Assembly: GCF_026283945.1 (NCBI RefSeq)
Contig: NZ_JAPDPC010000001.1
Span: 868,001 to 932,000, forward strand
Source of the DNA: Dyella humicola
GTDB lineage: Bacteria > Pseudomonadota > Gammaproteobacteria > Xanthomonadales > Rhodanobacteraceae
Length of the DNA: 64,000 nt
Direction of reading: 5' to 3'
Both the position numbers and the translations under genes were made by a program. The notes beneath the pieces were generated by a model that saw only the letters and a program-made list of their open reading frames with translations, was not told where the DNA came from and ran no database searches. Positions 17,305 through 25,540 of this stretch are shown here, one piece after another; the first letter of the stretch is position 1, and each line of letters begins with the position of its first letter.

Positions 17305-18111
17305 TTACTTGCCGCTAGGTGAAAGCACCACGGCGGCCTCGGCGGTCAATTGCAGGAAGGTGAAAGTCTCCTGAAAGTACAAACGGACGGCACTCTCGGA
17401 ATGTCCCAGATAGCCGATGGAGATGTCCTGGCCAAGATGCAGCTCGAAATCGCCGCCACGCGTGCTGAGCACGACGCCGCCGCTGATGGCAGGCGCCCAG
17501 ATGATTTCCCCATCCACCAGGTTTCGCATGTCCCGGATAATGGGATAGCCCTCCTGGGTCGCCGCGCTGACCGTGGTGTAAGGCCCTTCACCCAACAAGA
17601 GCGTGTAGGGGCCATTGACACCCATGTCGCGCAACTGGCTGACCGCTTGCGCGACCGCAGCGGGGTAACCTTCGACATGCTTCGGCAGGGCGATGGCCTT
17701 GTTGCTGCTGCCTTTGTGAATGCCGCGAATGTGGGCCAGTTCGTAGCCTTCGAACACGGCGCGATCTTCGGCGAAGGCGATCTTTTGAGCCGCATCCTTG
17801 AGTGGCTGCAAATCCGGATCGTTCGCCCCGCGCTCGACCGAATCGATGGCGCGACGCGTAAGCTCGAACGGAACGCGTAGTTGCACCAGGGCCTTCACGT
17901 CACGCAACCAGGCTTCGATGCCAGCGTCCGGCGGCTGGATGACGTCCAGGTGTCCTGTGCCTACGGCCGAGTACTCGGGGCCTTTGGGCCCCAGCACATC
18001 CACGACCCGCCGTGCTGCCAGGTGGCGCTTCAGTGTTCGCGCCGCTTCCTGCTCGATCTGTTCCCACGCCTTGGCGGAAATGGGCGCAAGCTCCCGGTGC
18101 AGATTATTCAT
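17305..18111 (-). CDS. enc: Encapsulin shell protein (family 1, HK97 fold)
   Basis: Of 268 residues, the normal family 1 length. It begins MNNLHRELAPISAKAWEQI, the cargo-binding N-terminal helix typical of these shells, and contains the conserved segments WLRDVKALVQLRVPFEL and YTLLLGEGPYT. The frame continues upstream, but family start and coupling place translation at ATG 18111, inside the 3' end of the peroxidase gene (8-base overlap). The Shine-Dalgarno AAAGGAG lies in the peroxidase codons for its cargo tail. The product should self-assemble into a cytosolic icosahedral compartment that loads the peroxidase. Confidence 0.93.
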   Translation of the reverse strand: MNNLHRELAPISAKAWEQIEQEAARTLKRHLAARRVVDVLGPKGPEYSAVGTGHLDVIQPPDAGIEAWLRDVKALVQLRVPFELTRRAIDSVERGANDPDLQPLKDAAQKIAFAEDRAVFEGYELAHIRGIHKGSSNKAIALPKHVEGYPAAVAQAVSQLRDMGVNGPYTLLLGEGPYTTVSAATQEGYPIIRDMRNLVDGEIIWAPAISGGVVLSTRGGDFELHLGQDISIGYLGHSESAVRLYFQETFTFLQLTAEAAVVLSPSGK

Positions 18112-19156
18112 GGGCTGGTGCTCCTTTGAGCGAACCGATACCGAGCGAACCGTCTGAGGACTGTGGATGGGTATGCGCAGCGTCGAGCACCTCCTCTTCG
18201 TCAGCAGGGGGCGATGAGGAAACGTCTTCCGCTGGTACGTTGGCGAGGAAGGTTGCCGACGGCACAAAGAACAATGTTCCCGTCACCGCCTTGCTGAAGT
18301 CGAGCAGGCGGTCATAGTTGCCGGGTGGCTTGCCGACGAACATGTTGGTAAGCATTTGCTCAATGCGGACCGGGGAGCGTGCATAGCCGATGAAGTACGT
18401 GCCGAACTCGCCCTTGCCAACGTCACCGAAAGGCATGTTGTCGCGCACGATTTGCAGCTCTTCGCCGTTCTCTTCGATGGTCGTGAGCACGTTGTGGGCG
18501 TAGGTCGGCTTGGCGGCATCGTCAAGTTCGATGTCGGACAGCTTCCTGCGGCCAATGATGCGCTCTTGTTGTTCAACGGGCACCGCGTTCCACGCCTTCA
18601 GGTCATGCAGGTACTTCTGCACGATGACATAGCTGCCCCCGATAAAGGCCGGGTCCTCGTCGCCGATGATCGTAGCGTCCTTGGCATCCTGGTCCACGGG
18701 GTTTTCGGTGCCATCGACAAAACCCAACAGGTCGCGCGCGTCGAAGTACTTGAAGCCATGCACTTCATCAGCGGTGGTAGCGATGTCGCCTAGTCGGGAC
18801 ATGATCTGGGTTGCCAACTCAAAGCAAAGGTCCATGTGCGTGGCACGGATATGGAAGAGTAGGTCGCCCGGTGTAGAGACGGCGTGGTGCTCGCCACGGA
18901 TCTCCTGAAACGTATGCAGGTTGGCGGGCCTGGGGTTCGGAAATATTTGGCCCCAAGCGTCCGAGCCAAAGCCCATGACGCACGACAGGCGCCCATCCGG
19001 AGCGCGGAAGCCGATGGCACGCAAGAGCGATGCCAGGTCACTGCAAAGCGTGCGCACCGCTTGGCCGGCGCGTGGATCCGGCTTCAGTGTGAGCACGAGA
19101 AAGATGGCCGACTGCGTAAGCTTTTCGGCAACCGGTTGCGCAACAGTCGTAGGCAC
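18104..19156 (-). CDS. DyP-type haem peroxidase, encapsulin cargo
   Basis: Of 350 residues. I chose GTG 19156 since AAGGAG stands six bases before it; the frame is open to 19237. The DyP signature GFVDGTENP (145-153, distal Asp148), proximal His221 in YAHN and Arg260 in GYARS are all present. After the catalytic domain comes a ~30-residue Pro/Ser/Glu-rich linker (about 306-338) and then SLGIGSLKG near the end, which is a classic encapsulin-targeting peptide. The enzyme uses H2O2 to oxidise dyes or phenolics inside the nanocompartment. The gene precedes and overlaps the shell gene, so expression is coupled. Confidence 0.94.
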   Translation of the reverse strand: MPTTVAQPVAEKLTQSAIFLVLTLKPDPRAGQAVRTLCSDLASLLRAIGFRAPDGRLSCVMGFGSDAWGQIFPNPRPANLHTFQEIRGEHHAVSTPGDLLFHIRATHMDLCFELATQIMSRLGDIATTADEVHGFKYFDARDLLGFVDGTENPVDQDAKDATIIGDEDPAFIGGSYVIVQKYLHDLKAWNAVPVEQQERIIGRRKLSDIELDDAAKPTYAHNVLTTIEENGEELQIVRDNMPFGDVGKGEFGTYFIGYARSPVRIEQMLTNMFVGKPPGNYDRLLDFSKAVTGTLFFVPSATFLANVPAEDVSSSPPADEEEVLDAAHTHPQSSDGSLGIGSLKGAPAHE

Positions 19157-19487
19157 ACTCCACTCCTTTTTGATCGGGGTTTTGATGCATGGTTGTCGCG
19201 TCGTGATGCGCCCGTGCGGACCTGCAATCAGTCCCACTCGATGATGGCTTCGTTCGCCGAACTCTGGCGTGGACAGGGATTTACCACGCCCGCCTGGATG
19301 GCAATGGCTAGACCCTTTACCGCGCCCTACGGTAGGGACCGAATATCGTTGAGATTAACCCGGTCCAGGCTGCGCCATTATCCACGCGATCGCCAGACGC
19401 GCGCGCCCATATCTTGATCCTATAGACGCAACGACAACGCCAGGGGTGTAACGATGCAGGCTTTGAGGGAGTTCCCGGCGAGGGAGC
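19157..19487. other. Divergent intergenic region, 331 bases
   Basis: It must contain the promoter of the DyP-encapsulin operon (leftward) and of the thioredoxin-like gene (rightward). I could not recognise an OxyR-type or other operator by eye, and no credible ORF is present. Confidence 0.5.
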
Positions 19488-20588
19488 ATGTCCATCATGA
19501 ATGCGAGCAAGTTCTTGCCGACCTTGATGATCACCTGCGTGATGGGGATGTCAATCGGGGCCTATGTGGAGGCCAGTGGCGTGCCCATGCCAGCAGAACC
19601 ACAGCGTATGGATCTGCCTGTCGAAGGCGATATGCCTTCGCTCAGCGGGGCGACCGGGTGGCTCAATTCGCAGCCACTGACCCCAGCCGGTCTGCGCGGA
19701 AAAGTCGTGCTGGTGGATTTCTGGACCTATTCCTGTATCAACTCGATACGTCAGCTTCCTTATCTGCGCGCGTGGGCCAGGAAATACAAGGACCAAGGAT
19801 TGGTGGTGATCGGCGTGCACTCGCCCGAGTTCGCCTTTGAAAAAAATCTCGACAACGTTCGTCAGGCCGTCACCGATCTCAGGGTCGGTTCCCCCATTGC
19901 TACCGCGATCGACAGCAATCATGGGATTTGGCAGGCCTTCAACAATGAATACTGGCCCGCAATCTATATCGTGGACGCCCATGGCCGCATTCGACACCAT
20001 GTGTTTGGTGAAGGCGAGTACGACCAGACCGAAAGAGTGATTCAACAATTGCTGGCCGATGCCGGGGCACGCAACGTCGATCAAACGCTGGTCTCGGGCG
20101 ATGGCCGGGGCATCGACGCTGCCCCGGACCTGGCCGACCTGAAGTCACCGGAAACCTATGTCGGTTCGGAACGCGCGGAGAACTTCGCGTCCAAGGGGGG
20201 CAGCCTGTTCAGCAGCCATGGCGTCTATTCCGCCCCTGAATCGTTGAACCTCAACCATTGGGCCCTGGTAGGCGATTGGACGATAGAGAAGCACTCCGCG
20301 GTCATGAACAAGGCCGGTGGACGCATCGTGTATCGCTTTCACGCGCGCGATCTTCATCTGGTCATGGGGCCGAGGGCGAAAGGAACGCCGGTAAAATTTC
20401 GCGTGCTGATCGACGGAAAGCCTCCGGGCGATGCTCACGGCGTTGACGTCGACGAGCAGGGAAACGGTACGGTTTCCGAACAGCGTTTGTATCAGCTCAT
20501 TCGGCAACCGGGGCCAGTCGCCGATCGGGAGTTCCAGATCGAATTTCTCGACCCGGGTGCAGAGGCCTTTGTATTCACCTTTGGCTGA
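19488..20588 (+). CDS. Exported thioredoxin-like protein (DipZ/TlpA type) with C-I-N-S in place of CxxC
   Basis: Of 366 residues with a hydrophobic N-terminal export segment (about 8-29). Residues 50-200 form a thioredoxin/AhpC-TSA-like domain (VVLVDFWTYSCINSIRQLPYL, then WPAIYIVDAHGRIRHH with the cis-Pro). Family members read CINC; here the second Cys is Ser86, leaving only Cys83. The C-terminal ~150 residues resemble the carbohydrate-binding-like domain seen after thioredoxin in DipZ proteins. Without a resolving Cys it cannot act as an ordinary disulfide reductase, though a one-Cys mechanism is possible. GAGGGAG lies just before the ATG; ATG 19497 is an alternative. The Tat-exported hydrolase gene follows on the same strand. 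Confidence 0.72.
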   Translation: MSIMNASKFLPTLMITCVMGMSIGAYVEASGVPMPAEPQRMDLPVEGDMPSLSGATGWLNSQPLTPAGLRGKVVLVDFWTYSCINSIRQLPYLRAWARKYKDQGLVVIGVHSPEFAFEKNLDNVRQAVTDLRVGSPIATAIDSNHGIWQAFNNEYWPAIYIVDAHGRIRHHVFGEGEYDQTERVIQQLLADAGARNVDQTLVSGDGRGIDAAPDLADLKSPETYVGSERAENFASKGGSLFSSHGVYSAPESLNLNHWALVGDWTIEKHSAVMNKAGGRIVYRFHARDLHLVMGPRAKGTPVKFRVLIDGKPPGDAHGVDVDEQGNGTVSEQRLYQLIRQPGPVADREFQIEFLDPGAEAFVFTFG

Positions 20589-20644
20589 GTCGGTCCAGGC
20601 CTTCGGCGTCGCTAATACCGCTTTCCACACTACGGAGCTTCGAC

Positions 20645-21712
20645 ATGAAAAAGATCACGCCATCCGACGAGGTTGATCCTCGCCGTCGCAGCCTTCTTGG
20701 CGCCGCTGCGGTGACGCTGGCCGCCATCCCGTTAGGCGTCGCGACTCGCGCAGACGCCCAGCAAGGCGCCGCGGGGTCGAAGAGTCAGGCCCCGGTCAAG
20801 TCGAGTGCGCATGCGTCATTCGCCTCCATCAAACAGATCGACGCCGGTCTTTTGAATGTTGGCTACGCCGAAGCCGGGCCTGCCGACGGTCCCGCGGTCC
20901 TGCTTCTGCATGGCTGGCCCTACGACATCTACAGTTTTGTCGACGTCACACCGTTGCTGGTTGCTGCGGGGTACCGAGTGATCGTCCCGTTTCTGCGTGG
21001 GTACGGCTCCACCCGCTTTCTTGCGAGCGACACCGTGCGCAATGGCCAGCCATCGGCGATAGCCGTCGATATCATCGCTTTGATGGATGCGCTGAAGATC
21101 GAGAAGGCCACGATCGGCGGATTCGATTGGGGTGCGCGGACCGCAAATATCATCGCTGCACTCTGGCCAGCGCGCTGCAAGGCCATGGTGTCCGTGAGCG
21201 GCTATCTGATCGGCAGTCAGGCATCAGGTAAGGCGCCATTGCCACCTAAAGCCGAGCTTCAATGGTGGTATCAGTTCTACTTCGCCACGGAGCGCGGCCG
21301 CGTCGGCTATGACAAGAATCGGCACGACTTCGCCAAACTCATTTGGCAGCTGGCATCGCCAAAGTGGAACTTCGACGACGCCACGTTCGATCGCTCAGCG
21401 GCAGCTTTCGAGAACGCGGATCATGTGGCTATCGTCATCCACAACTATCGGTGGCGTCTCGGCTTGGCCGAGGGCGAGCCCAAATTTGACGGTTACGAGA
21501 AGAAGCTTGCCGAAAGCCCAGTCATCACGGTGCCCACCATCACCCTCGAAGGTGATGCCAACGGTGCGCCGCACCCCGAAGGCAGCGCTTACGCCAAGAA
21601 ATTCTCAGGAAAGTATGCGCACAGGGTCATCGAGGGCGGCATCGGTCACAACCTTCCGCAAGAGGCGCCCGAGGCTTTCGCGAAAGCCATTGTAGACGTC
21701 AACCACATGTGA
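20645..21712 (+). CDS. Tat-exported alpha/beta hydrolase, epoxide hydrolase/haloalkane dehalogenase-like
   Basis: Of 355 residues. A Tat-type signal (DPRRRSLLGAAAVTLAA) ends near RADA (35-38). HGWPYD is the oxyanion strand and GGFDWGAR puts Asp161 at the nucleophile elbow, as in epoxide hydrolases and haloalkane dehalogenases, which use Asp rather than Ser. A late EGDANG and GIGHNLPQEAP supply the acid and His. GGAG is 8 bases before the ATG. It follows the thioredoxin-like gene by 56 bases on the same strand, so the two may be co-transcribed. The substrate is unknown. Confidence 0.78.
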   Translation: MKKITPSDEVDPRRRSLLGAAAVTLAAIPLGVATRADAQQGAAGSKSQAPVKSSAHASFASIKQIDAGLLNVGYAEAGPADGPAVLLLHGWPYDIYSFVDVTPLLVAAGYRVIVPFLRGYGSTRFLASDTVRNGQPSAIAVDIIALMDALKIEKATIGGFDWGARTANIIAALWPARCKAMVSVSGYLIGSQASGKAPLPPKAELQWWYQFYFATERGRVGYDKNRHDFAKLIWQLASPKWNFDDATFDRSAAAFENADHVAIVIHNYRWRLGLAEGEPKFDGYEKKLAESPVITVPTITLEGDANGAPHPEGSAYAKKFSGKYAHRVIEGGIGHNLPQEAPEAFAKAIVDVNHM

Positions 21713-21765
21713 TCTCCGGCGAGCAGGAGTCGGCACCCAGTGCACGAGGAGGCCGACTTGCAAGC

Positions 21766-23247
21766 TCAAAGACACAGCTTGAGCTTGCGGATGCCGTCAT
21801 GGATTTCCTGTTCGGTGGCGCCGCCGTAACCAAGGATCAGGCCACCCCGGGTGGGCGGCTTCAGATAGCAGAGGGACAGGGGTCTGACCGAGACCCCTTG
21901 TTTGGCGGCCTTGATCGAAACGTCGACGTCGTTCACCTCGGGTGGGAGCAGGGCGGCGAGTTGCATGCCGGCCTCGGCGCCGATCACCTGGAGTTTGTCG
22001 CCAAGATGATGTTGGATGGCTTCGAGCACAGCCGTTCGTCGTTTGGTGTAGAGCACGCGCATGCGGCGGATGTGTCGCGCGAAATGTCCCTCACGAATGA
22101 AGTCGGTCATGGCTAACTGATAGAGCGCGGATGAGAACGTATCCATGGCGTCGCGGCCGCCGTAGAACGCTGCAACGAGGTCCTTCGGCACCACCATGTA
22201 GCCCAGGCGCAGCGCGGGAAACATGACTTTGCTGAAGGTGCCTAGGTAGATCACCCGTGCATCGGTATCCAGGCCTTGCAGCGAGGTCGTGGGTCTTCCG
22301 CCGAAGCGGTACTCGCTGTCGTAGTCGTCTTCGATGATCCATGCATCGTTCTGCGCTGCCCAGCCAAGCAGTTGCATGCGCCGGGCCGCGCTCATGGTGT
22401 TGCCGAGCGGAAACTGGTGCGACGGCGTGATGTAGGCAGCACGTGCATGGCGGTTGAGGCGCATGCCCTCCGCGACGCGAATGCCTTCGTCATCGACGGG
22501 GACCGGAACCAGTTGCGCGCCTGCCGACTCCAGCGCCTGCCGCGCACCTGGGTAACCGGGCTCTTCAACCCATACGGACTCACCGGCATCCAGCAGCACG
22601 TGGGAGCAGATCTGCAGGCTGTGTTGCGAACCTGTCGTGACCAGGATCTGCGATGCATCGCATTGCACCGCGCGTACGGTACTCAGGTATTCCGCAATGG
22701 CTTCGCGAAATGGCAGGAGCCCCATCGGGTCGCCGTAAGCCATGGCCTCGAGCGGCATATGCCGGGAATGCCGGTTGACCAGCCGCGACCAGGCTTCGCT
22801 GGGGAAGTGATCGAGCGCGGGCAGGCCAACGCGAAAGGCTCCCATATTGCTCAACCATGTTTGTTCAGGAGCGTGCATCTGTATCGCGCGGCGGGACACC
22901 CTTCGCGTAGCGCCTTTCCGGGCACGTTGCGACGTCGCTTCTTTCGGTTTTGATCCGGCCGGTTTCGAGGCGTCGTCGGGTATCGATCGTGCGACGCAGG
23001 TGCCGGCCCCGGTGAAGGTTTCCAGATAGCCTTCCGCCAGCAATTGTTCGTAGGCGCTGAGTACCGGTATGCGGGAGACCTTCAATTCGCTGGCGAGGGC
23101 ACGCGTCGAAGGCACGCGCTGGCCCGGGCGTAACTGGCCGTCGATGATCGCGCGCCGAAACCACTCGGACAGTTGCTGATACATCGGGGCGCCGCCAGCC
23201 GCGCTGAGCGCGACCGGTGGGAGAAAGCTGGCCGATAGACGTTTCAT
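21766..23247 (-). CDS. MocR/PdxR-family transcriptional regulator (GntR HTH + aminotransferase fold)
   Basis: Of 493 residues. A winged-helix GntR domain occupies roughly 15-85 (PSTRALASELKVSRIPVLSAYEQLLAEGYLE). A linker is followed by a fold-type I aminotransferase domain whose PLP-binding Lys lies in YLGTFSKVMFPALRLGY. Such proteins bind PLP as effector or cofactor and usually control a divergent gene. ATG 23247 follows GGAGCGGGT; the frame is open to 23304. The divergent outer-membrane protein gene and the repeat operators between them are the likely target. It is convergent with the hydrolase gene. Confidence 0.88.
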   Translation of the reverse strand: MKRLSASFLPPVALSAAGGAPMYQQLSEWFRRAIIDGQLRPGQRVPSTRALASELKVSRIPVLSAYEQLLAEGYLETFTGAGTCVARSIPDDASKPAGSKPKEATSQRARKGATRRVSRRAIQMHAPEQTWLSNMGAFRVGLPALDHFPSEAWSRLVNRHSRHMPLEAMAYGDPMGLLPFREAIAEYLSTVRAVQCDASQILVTTGSQHSLQICSHVLLDAGESVWVEEPGYPGARQALESAGAQLVPVPVDDEGIRVAEGMRLNRHARAAYITPSHQFPLGNTMSAARRMQLLGWAAQNDAWIIEDDYDSEYRFGGRPTTSLQGLDTDARVIYLGTFSKVMFPALRLGYMVVPKDLVAAFYGGRDAMDTFSSALYQLAMTDFIREGHFARHIRRMRVLYTKRRTAVLEAIQHHLGDKLQVIGAEAGMQLAALLPPEVNDVDVSIKAAKQGVSVRPLSLCYLKPPTRGGLILGYGGATEQEIHDGIRKLKLCL

Positions 23248-23261
23248 ACCCGCTCCGCCTG

Positions 23262-23310
23262 AAGTGGCTATATCACATCGTCTTAAAGTGGTTATTTCAC
23301 ACAACCACTT
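23262..23310. promoter_or_regulatory. Repeat operators, probably for the MocR regulator
   Basis: AAGTGGCTATATCACA (23262-23277) and AAGTGGTTATTTCACA (23286-23301) are direct repeats spaced 24 bases start to start. AACCACTT at 23303-23310 is an inverted copy of AAGTGGTT. Direct repeats at this spacing suit MocR proteins; binding is inferred from position. Confidence 0.6.
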
Positions 23311-23375
23311 GATAGCCTAGTTTCTACCCATACGCCCCGGCAAGGCCCGGGGAACGAAATATTGCAGGGCAGGCC

Positions 23376-24353
23376 ATGAACGCGCTTCGCCGAATCGGAT
23401 GCCATTTTCTGCTGCTCGTTTTCAGCTGCATTGTGTGGCTGGCCCCTGCTCACGCCCAGACGGCGGGCCCCGCCGCCATCGTGCAAGACGATGCCTGGTG
23501 GACTGGACCGATGCTGGCGAACTCGGCCGAGACGTTGCCGCAAGGCCATGTGCTGATCGAGCCCTATCTCTACAACATCATGGCCGAGCACTCGAACAGC
23601 TATGGATCGCGCACGTATATGAACTATGGGCTGGTGGACCGTCTGACGATCGGCATCATTCCCATCTTCGGCTACAACCAGGTTGACCACGGTCCGAACA
23701 GTTCGGGCGTGCTGGTGGGTGATTTCACCGTGCAGGCACAGTACCGGCTGACCAAGTTCCACGAAGGCAGCTGGATGCCGACCATCGCCATCCAGTTGCA
23801 GCAGTCCTTTCCCACCGGCAAATACGATCAGCTTGGCCATCGCCCGAGCAACGGCATCGGTAGCGGCGCCTATGCGACGGACCTGGGTATCAACGCGCAG
23901 ACGTATTTCAGGCTGCCGAATCGACGCCTCTTGCGCCTGCGGCTCAATGTGTCGGAGACGTTTTCCAGCCATGTGGATGTCAACGGCGTCAGTGTGTACG
24001 GCACCGGTCCGAACTTTCGCGGCACGGTGGAGCCGGGAAATGCCACCTTCGTCGATACGTCGGTGGAATACAGCCTGACCCAGCGTTGGGTGCTCGCGCT
24101 GGATGCGATCTATAGCCGCAGTCGCAACACCACCATGAACGGTGTCGATTTCCTGAGCGTGTCGTCCGGGCTGCCCGATCTGTCGCGCGTCCATGCGAAC
24201 GCCGGGGCCAGCGAAGCCTTTGGCTATGCACCCGCCGTCGAATACAGCTGGACGTCCAATCTCGGCGTTCTGCTTGGCGTCCGCGTGATTGCCGGCGGCC
24301 ACAACACCGAGCGCACGGTGACGCCGGCGATCGCGATCAACTACGTCAACTGA
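23376..24353 (+). CDS. Outer-membrane beta-barrel protein (phenol-degradation MetA-like/transporter)
   Basis: Of 325 residues with a signal peptide ending AHA (24-26). The mature chain shows alternating amphipathic strands, many aromatic residues, and ends in a strand (TVTPAIAINYVN) compatible with a beta barrel. It resembles proteins annotated as transporter or MetA-pathway outer-membrane proteins (LPQGHVLIEPYLY, GLVDRLTIGIIP). It probably forms a channel for a small hydrophobic compound; substrate is unknown. It is divergent from the MocR gene and likely under its control. Confidence 0.7.
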   Translation: MNALRRIGCHFLLLVFSCIVWLAPAHAQTAGPAAIVQDDAWWTGPMLANSAETLPQGHVLIEPYLYNIMAEHSNSYGSRTYMNYGLVDRLTIGIIPIFGYNQVDHGPNSSGVLVGDFTVQAQYRLTKFHEGSWMPTIAIQLQQSFPTGKYDQLGHRPSNGIGSGAYATDLGINAQTYFRLPNRRLLRLRLNVSETFSSHVDVNGVSVYGTGPNFRGTVEPGNATFVDTSVEYSLTQRWVLALDAIYSRSRNTTMNGVDFLSVSSGLPDLSRVHANAGASEAFGYAPAVEYSWTSNLGVLLGVRVIAGGHNTERTVTPAIAINYVN

Positions 24354-24517
24354 GTTCACCGCCTCGCGCCATGCGCGGAGAAACGGGACGAGGCGACAGC
24401 ACCGGTTTCATCCCATGGAGGCTGGATAGGAAAGGATGTCGTGCACACGTCAAGCATGGAGTGGTGGTTAGCCAACAGGGCTTTTCGACGGCGGCTTTGA
24501 ATCGGAGGAGGTTTTCC

Positions 24518-25540
24518 ATGAAGCGCCAACCGTTGTTTGTCGTTCTTGTCGTTTTTGCGCTTGCCTGCTGGGCCGGCGGGCGAGTGAATGCCGAGGTGGG
24601 TCCGCCACCCTACGTTGCCGCCGCGATTGCCGATCCGGCGCGTCCCGCGGACGACACGTCGCTGGATGCCAGTCGCAAGCCGGGCGAGGTGCTTGCGTTC
24701 GCGGGCATCAAGCCAGGCGACAAGGTAGTGGATCTGATGCCTGGAGCGGGCTACTACACCCGGGTCTTCAGCAAGATCGTCGGGCCCAAGGGCAGCGTGT
24801 ATGCCTTGCAGCCGACGGAAATGGACAAGGCAGCTCCCAAAGGCCTGCAGCGCCTGAAAGGCTTCGCCAGCACGCCCGGCTACGAAAACGTGAGCGTACT
24901 CGTGCAGCCGATAGCCGAGCTGTCGTTACCGCAACATGTCGACATGGTGTGGACGTCGCAGAACTACCACGATCTGCATGATCCCTTCATGGGATCGCCG
25001 GACCTGGCTCGCCTCAACAAAGCCATCTTCGATGCGCTGAGGCCTGGCGGCATCTATATGGTGCTTGACCACGCCGCCGCCCCTGGCAGTGGTGTGTCCA
25101 AAACCGACGAATTGCATCGCATCGATCCGGCCGTGGTGAAGGCGGAGGTAACGGCTGCAGGCTTCGAATACGTAGGTGAGAGCGACGCCTTGCGTCAGGC
25201 CGGAGACGATCACTCACTGCCGGCCTTTGATAAATCCATGCATGGCAAGACGGACCGGTTCATCTACAAGTTTCGCAAGCCGATACGCGCGGCATCGGCT
25301 GGACAGGCGCCGGTTCCAACCCTCTTCCATCGCCTTGCCGCTGGTCACGCCGCGACCCAGCGAATCTGCAGGATAGTGAAGGCACTGGATGATGAACTCC
25401 ACCGCCTTGAGGCACTTCCGGCCGTCGCTGAAGCGGCGGGCATGCGCTTGCTCAGGCCGTGCCCCGGGAATGGCTTGTTCGCCTCGCGCATCGCCCCGGT
25501 CAGAACTTGCTGTGCTCAACGTGACGCTCACGATGCATAA
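24518..25540 (+). CDS. Exported class I methyltransferase-like protein with an anomalous C-terminal extension
   Basis: Of 340 residues from ATG 24518, which follows AGGAG (24506-24510); the frame is open to 24371. A signal peptide (1-25) precedes the SAM fold: VVDLMPGAGYYTRVF is motif I and VDMVWTSQNYHDLHD the post-motif region, as in a family of periplasmic predicted methyltransferases. That family usually ends soon after a KFRKP-type sequence, here at about residue 254. The last ~86 residues are Cys/Arg/Ala-rich, match nothing I know, and overlap the 3' end of the opposite gene by 41 bases. A frameshift or loss of the original stop is likely. Confidence 0.7.
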   Translation: MKRQPLFVVLVVFALACWAGGRVNAEVGPPPYVAAAIADPARPADDTSLDASRKPGEVLAFAGIKPGDKVVDLMPGAGYYTRVFSKIVGPKGSVYALQPTEMDKAAPKGLQRLKGFASTPGYENVSVLVQPIAELSLPQHVDMVWTSQNYHDLHDPFMGSPDLARLNKAIFDALRPGGIYMVLDHAAAPGSGVSKTDELHRIDPAVVKAEVTAAGFEYVGESDALRQAGDDHSLPAFDKSMHGKTDRFIYKFRKPIRAASAGQAPVPTLFHRLAAGHAATQRICRIVKALDDELHRLEALPAVAEAAGMRLLRPCPGNGLFASRIAPVRTCCAQRDAHDA

